Source: Zea mays (Eukaryota; Streptophyta; Magnoliopsida; Poales; Poaceae). From it: a stretch of DNA of 64,000 nt. The translations under genes and the position numbers were made by a program. Below, in pieces: positions 61,046-64,000 of the stretch. The notes under the pieces are model-generated. The model saw only the letters and a list, made by a program, of their open reading frames with translations. It searched no databases and had not been told where the DNA came from. The DNA lies in assembly GCF_902167145.1 (NCBI RefSeq), contig NC_050102.1, forward strand, positions 992,001 through 1,056,000, written 5' to 3'. Numbering within the stretch: position 1 is the stretch's first letter; every line of letters starts with the position of its first letter.

Positions 61046-62429
61046 TGTAAGGAAAATGGACTCCGGGCCATTTGGCTAAGTAAGTTTTGGTGTTTGATGA
61101 TTAACACAATCTGTGGACTAACAAGTTTCCTAGTGTTTATGTTTATAGTTCATAGGATGTAAGAAATACTTGGACTAAGGAATTGAGGAAAGCAACACCT
61201 CAAAAGAAGACATTAAGAAGATATAGAAGAAGTCCAAGAAATGGAGGCGTGCTGCCTACGGACTGTCTGTGTGTGGAGCACCGGACTGTCCGGTGGCACA
61301 CCGGACTGTCCGGTGCCCACACGCCCGACTGTCCGGTGCACCAGGGAACAACAGCCCAACGGCTAGTTCCAGGTGGCACCCGGAGAGAAGACCATCGGAC
61401 TGTCCGGTGGCACACCAGACTGTCCGGTGTGGAAAGCCTGTGGCGCCAACGGTCACCTGCTCTGACAGGGAGTCAGACAGGGCAACGGCTAGGCGCACCG
61501 GACAGGCTACAGTGCGCTGTCCGGTGCACCACCGGACTGTCCGGTGTGCCGCAGAGAGCAGCAGCTTTTCTCCAACGGCTACAATTGTGTTGGGGGCTAT
61601 AAATACACCCCCAACCGGCCATTCTCAAGTGTAGGAGCCCAAGCAACATACCAAGCAATATTGTAGACATTCTCAAGTGCTCTTACACCCAAGTGCTTAA
61701 TAGAATCACTCGGTGATTAGCGTAGGTGCTTTGCGAAGTGTTTAAGCTAGTTAGACCGCTCTACCGCTTGCTCTAAGTGAACCCTAGTTAGTTGAGTGAG
61801 TTTAGACAAACCACACAACCCCTCGGCTCTTGCGCGAGTCGTTGTAATTGTACCGAGTGGGGCGAAAGTCTTGCGAGACCGTGACAACCGTGTTTGTGTC
61901 ACGGCCGCCACCGTGTACGGAGGGAACGAGGCCCGCGGCGTTTCGGCCGGAAGCTCGATAGTGGAGACGACGGGGAGCGTCCGAGAGGAGCCGGAAGCGG
62001 AGCACCACTTGCGTGTGGAGAAGGCCCGTGGCTCTCTACAGAGTTACCCGACCGAAGGTGCTTGGCCCTCGCGTGGGCTTCCCTTTGCGTAGGGGCACCA
62101 ACGAGGATTAGTCGGAACCTTGCGTGGTTCCGGATACCTCGATAAAAATACCGGCGTCATCCACGAGAGTTTGCATCTCTACTTTGCTCTTTAAGTTTCC
62201 GCAATTATATTAAGCATTTAAGTTTCAATCTTGTATTCATACTTATATAGTGTAGATTGAAACTTATCCTTTGCGGTAGAGATAGCAACACTTAGACAAA
62301 ACCTAGTTTGCACATTCTAGTTTGTTTATTTGCATAGGTTTTACTCTAAGGATTTAATTGTGGCCTAGAAAAGAGAAAGTTTTAGAAGTCCTAATTCACC
62401 CCCCTCTTAGGCGTCACCCGTTTCCTACA
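61046..62429 (+). repeat. Right (3') LTR (1384 bp) of the gag-only Copia
   Basis: TGTAAGG to CCTACA. TATA box (TATAAATA) at 61598-61605. CCGGAC palindromes lie at about 61277-61550, with AACGG motifs at 61358, 61448, 61484 and 61574, all just upstream of the TATA box. The frames at 61183-62145 are chance frames in U3/R. Confidence 0.88.
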
Positions 62430-63597
62430 TAACTAAATAAGAAGGAATAGAACCTCCCATAAGGAACGACTGAACTGTCATCTAAGCATTCATTCGACTA
62501 AGTTCCTAGTAGGAACACTAGCACGAGAGCTCGTGCTCTGCCTTGTAACACAACCAAGCATCAATAAAGACTTCATCACTAAATGGATGTAGGGGACTTC
62601 TCTGAACTAGTCTAAATCCCCTCTCCAAGCTCAATTGAGCGAAGCGATCGAGACAGTAGCTCACAAAATCCGTCACCGACCTACAATTTTACCCGTCGTG
62701 GGTACAAAACTACGAGACATATAAAATGCTCTCACTTCTGAGTCGTTCGATACATTAGTGTTTCGATAGAAATTATTAAATTGAACATCCATATAGAAAA
62801 AAAGGTTACACTTCTCCACATCTGAATAATGAACTATACCTTAAACTATTAGTTTTGTGTAAAATAAGTTTTATCTAAGCTCTTTACCGGTACTAGGTTG
62901 CCAAAATCATCCACTATAGTTAGAGCATATATATGAGTTAAAATCCATGACCTTTCATGATCATCTAGAGATCACCTAAATCTTATAGATTCTGACTAGC
63001 AGTTAAACTTATACAGGTGTGTTAAAAGGTGTCCTATAGGACAACATCTTTGCTCTAATAACGCACCTGAAACATATTAAGGTAAAAACATCCTAACTTA
63101 CAAAAATGGAAAGACGCGCATAAAATAGACCTTTGTTATGGGTCTTCCTTGCCAATCTTCAAATAGTTTGATTTGTCATCCTACTCCACTATGATATAAA
63201 CCTAATGTGGGTATCAATCATGTCTCACTCAATGCATAGTTTACCATATTAGGTGAGGAGAACCCTCGAGATCAAAGCCCAACGTTAAGCCTCAAGCGTC
63301 AGACTCGCCATACCTAGTGAAAGCTTGGACCTAAGGGTTCATATGTTGACTACCAAAAAGCGAAGACCTAGGACCTGTAGTTCTCAGGCTTTCTTTGACA
63401 AAGGCTACTGAGTCAATGCCTTCACCGATCCTATACGACATTTGGAGACGTCGTATATCTAGAGCAAAGAGCCATGGAAGAGGGCCTAATGAACCCATAC
63501 TACTGGCCGACAAAGGCCCATGATATGTAAAAGGTCTTCGATGCTCTTTATCTGCGATGGAATATTCAGAAATATACCCTAGCTTCCAAAGGGTAAA
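62430..63597. other. Unclassified DNA right of the nest
   Basis: No supported gene, repeat or RNA. Only short frames; no recognised element ends. Confidence 0.5.
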
Positions 63598-63720
63598 AGT
63601 GTACGCCTATAAAAGGGGGACGCGAACTCTAATGACAGAAATTGTCTCTCATCCCCGAAGGCCTTCGCTTCTTACCTTCACCCAATTTCCCAACAATAAA
63701 TTGAGTAAAAATGCACGAAA
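63598..63720 (+). promoter_or_regulatory. Possible retroelement LTR core-promoter remnant
   Basis: GTGTACGCCTATAAAAGGGG near 63600 is a strong TATA context of the kind seen in Gypsy LTRs, followed by CTTCACCC and an AATAAA at about 63695. No LTR boundaries could be placed. Confidence 0.3.
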
Positions 63721-63821
63721 AGAAAGCACATAAAAGAACACAACCGGCACTGCAAAGGCTATATATTACTAATAGGACGATTTGTGAACCTGACTACAAG
63801 TCTGCCTTGTCTCCGAGCAAA

Positions 63822-63935
63822 GTCTTTGTCATCTACAGAATCATTGCCAAATCTCTTGCTGCTAGACTCAAACACCACCTCCCTGAAAACATACACCAGG
63901 CTTAGGTAGCTTTTGTTCGAAATAGACACGTTCCA
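63822..63935 (+). pseudogene. LINE (non-LTR) reverse-transcriptase fragment
   Basis: The frame reads VFVIYRIIAKSLAARLK, then HHLPENIHQA, a stop (TAG 63903-63905), then VAFVRNRHV. This matches the plant L1-type RT pattern of YKIIAKxLAxRLK followed by Q-x-AFVxxRHI. It is short and has an internal stop. The rest of the element is not visible before the window ends. Confidence 0.6.
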
Positions 63936-64000
63936 TTAGGCTTCAGCGGAATAGCAACAAATGAAAAAACATCATTCCTGTGCCATACCTCCTCCCCAAC

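Larger units (their letters stand above)
36623..62429 (+). mobile_element. Gag-only, non-autonomous SIRE/Maximus-type Copia with truncated left LTR (outer element of the nest)
   Basis: Its parts are a left LTR remnant (36623-36816), a primer site, a decayed gag (36898-38752 and 59485-59729), 1.3 kb of non-coding DNA, a polypurine tract, and a full right LTR (61046-62429). Without the nested elements its body is about 5 kb. No protease, integrase or RT sequence is present between gag and the 3' LTR, so it would need enzymes in trans. The left LTR has lost about 1.2 kb, so no target duplication can be shown. The Opie/Ji-like element at 38753-59484 is inserted near the 3' end of gag. Confidence 0.85.

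Overview
This 64 kb window is plant nuclear DNA, almost certainly from a grass genome rich in retrotransposons (maize or a close Andropogoneae relative). The evidence is nested LTR retrotransposons of the SIRE/Maximus (Opie/Ji-like) Copia, Tekay/Del chromovirus and Tat Gypsy types, together with one GC-rich, intron-containing host gene of grass style. I recognise families from protein motifs and structure only; no database was searched. Apart from the glutamate receptor gene and some unclassified intergenic DNA, nearly everything is mobile-element sequence.

Layout. (A) 1-1379 is the 3' end (polypurine tract and 3' LTR) of a Copia element that began left of the window. It sits inside an older Opie/Ji-like Copia LTR, whose remainder is 1380-2179 plus 10373-10388. 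That LTR is split by a non-autonomous Gypsy element (2180-10367; TSD CCCCC) with two 3.5 kb LTRs and only 1.1 kb of non-coding interior. (B) 10389-12597 is unclassified AT-rich DNA containing a 116 bp foldback. (C) 12598-30634 is a Tat-lineage Gypsy element (330 bp LTRs, TSD CTAGT). It has lost gag, carries a damaged protease and a frameshifted pol, and holds on the opposite strand a long intron-containing gene with its own TATA box. Its protease region is interrupted by a complete Opie-like Copia element (13339-22327, minus strand, TSD CACAC). (D) 30640-36622 is the gene island: a 494 bp hAT-type MITE, then a plant glutamate receptor-like channel gene (31869-35206, four exons, 960 aa), then non-coding DNA with a short tandem repeat. 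(E) 36623-62429 is a three-level nest. A gag-only Copia element without pol (left LTR truncated, gag decayed) was entered by an Opie/Ji-like Copia (38753-59484, minus strand, TSD ATAAG), whose gag was in turn entered by an intact chromovirus (46228-57965, minus strand, TSD GAAGA). (F) 62430-64000 is unclassified DNA with a possible LTR-promoter remnant and a LINE reverse-transcriptase fragment.

How it fits together. LTR-LTR differences counted by eye agree with the nesting order: the chromovirus and the two Opie/Ji-like elements have nearly identical LTR pairs, while the Tat pair (5 of 330) and the non-autonomous Gypsy pair (about 1%) are older. The non-autonomous Gypsy shares its primer-binding site, leader, polypurine tract and blocks of LTR with the chromovirus in the same window, so it is probably mobilised by that family's enzymes. 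The most unusual items are the spliced antisense gene of the Tat element, the autonomous/non-autonomous Gypsy pair, and the CCGGAC palindromes and AACGG motifs that recur in the LTRs of four Copia elements.
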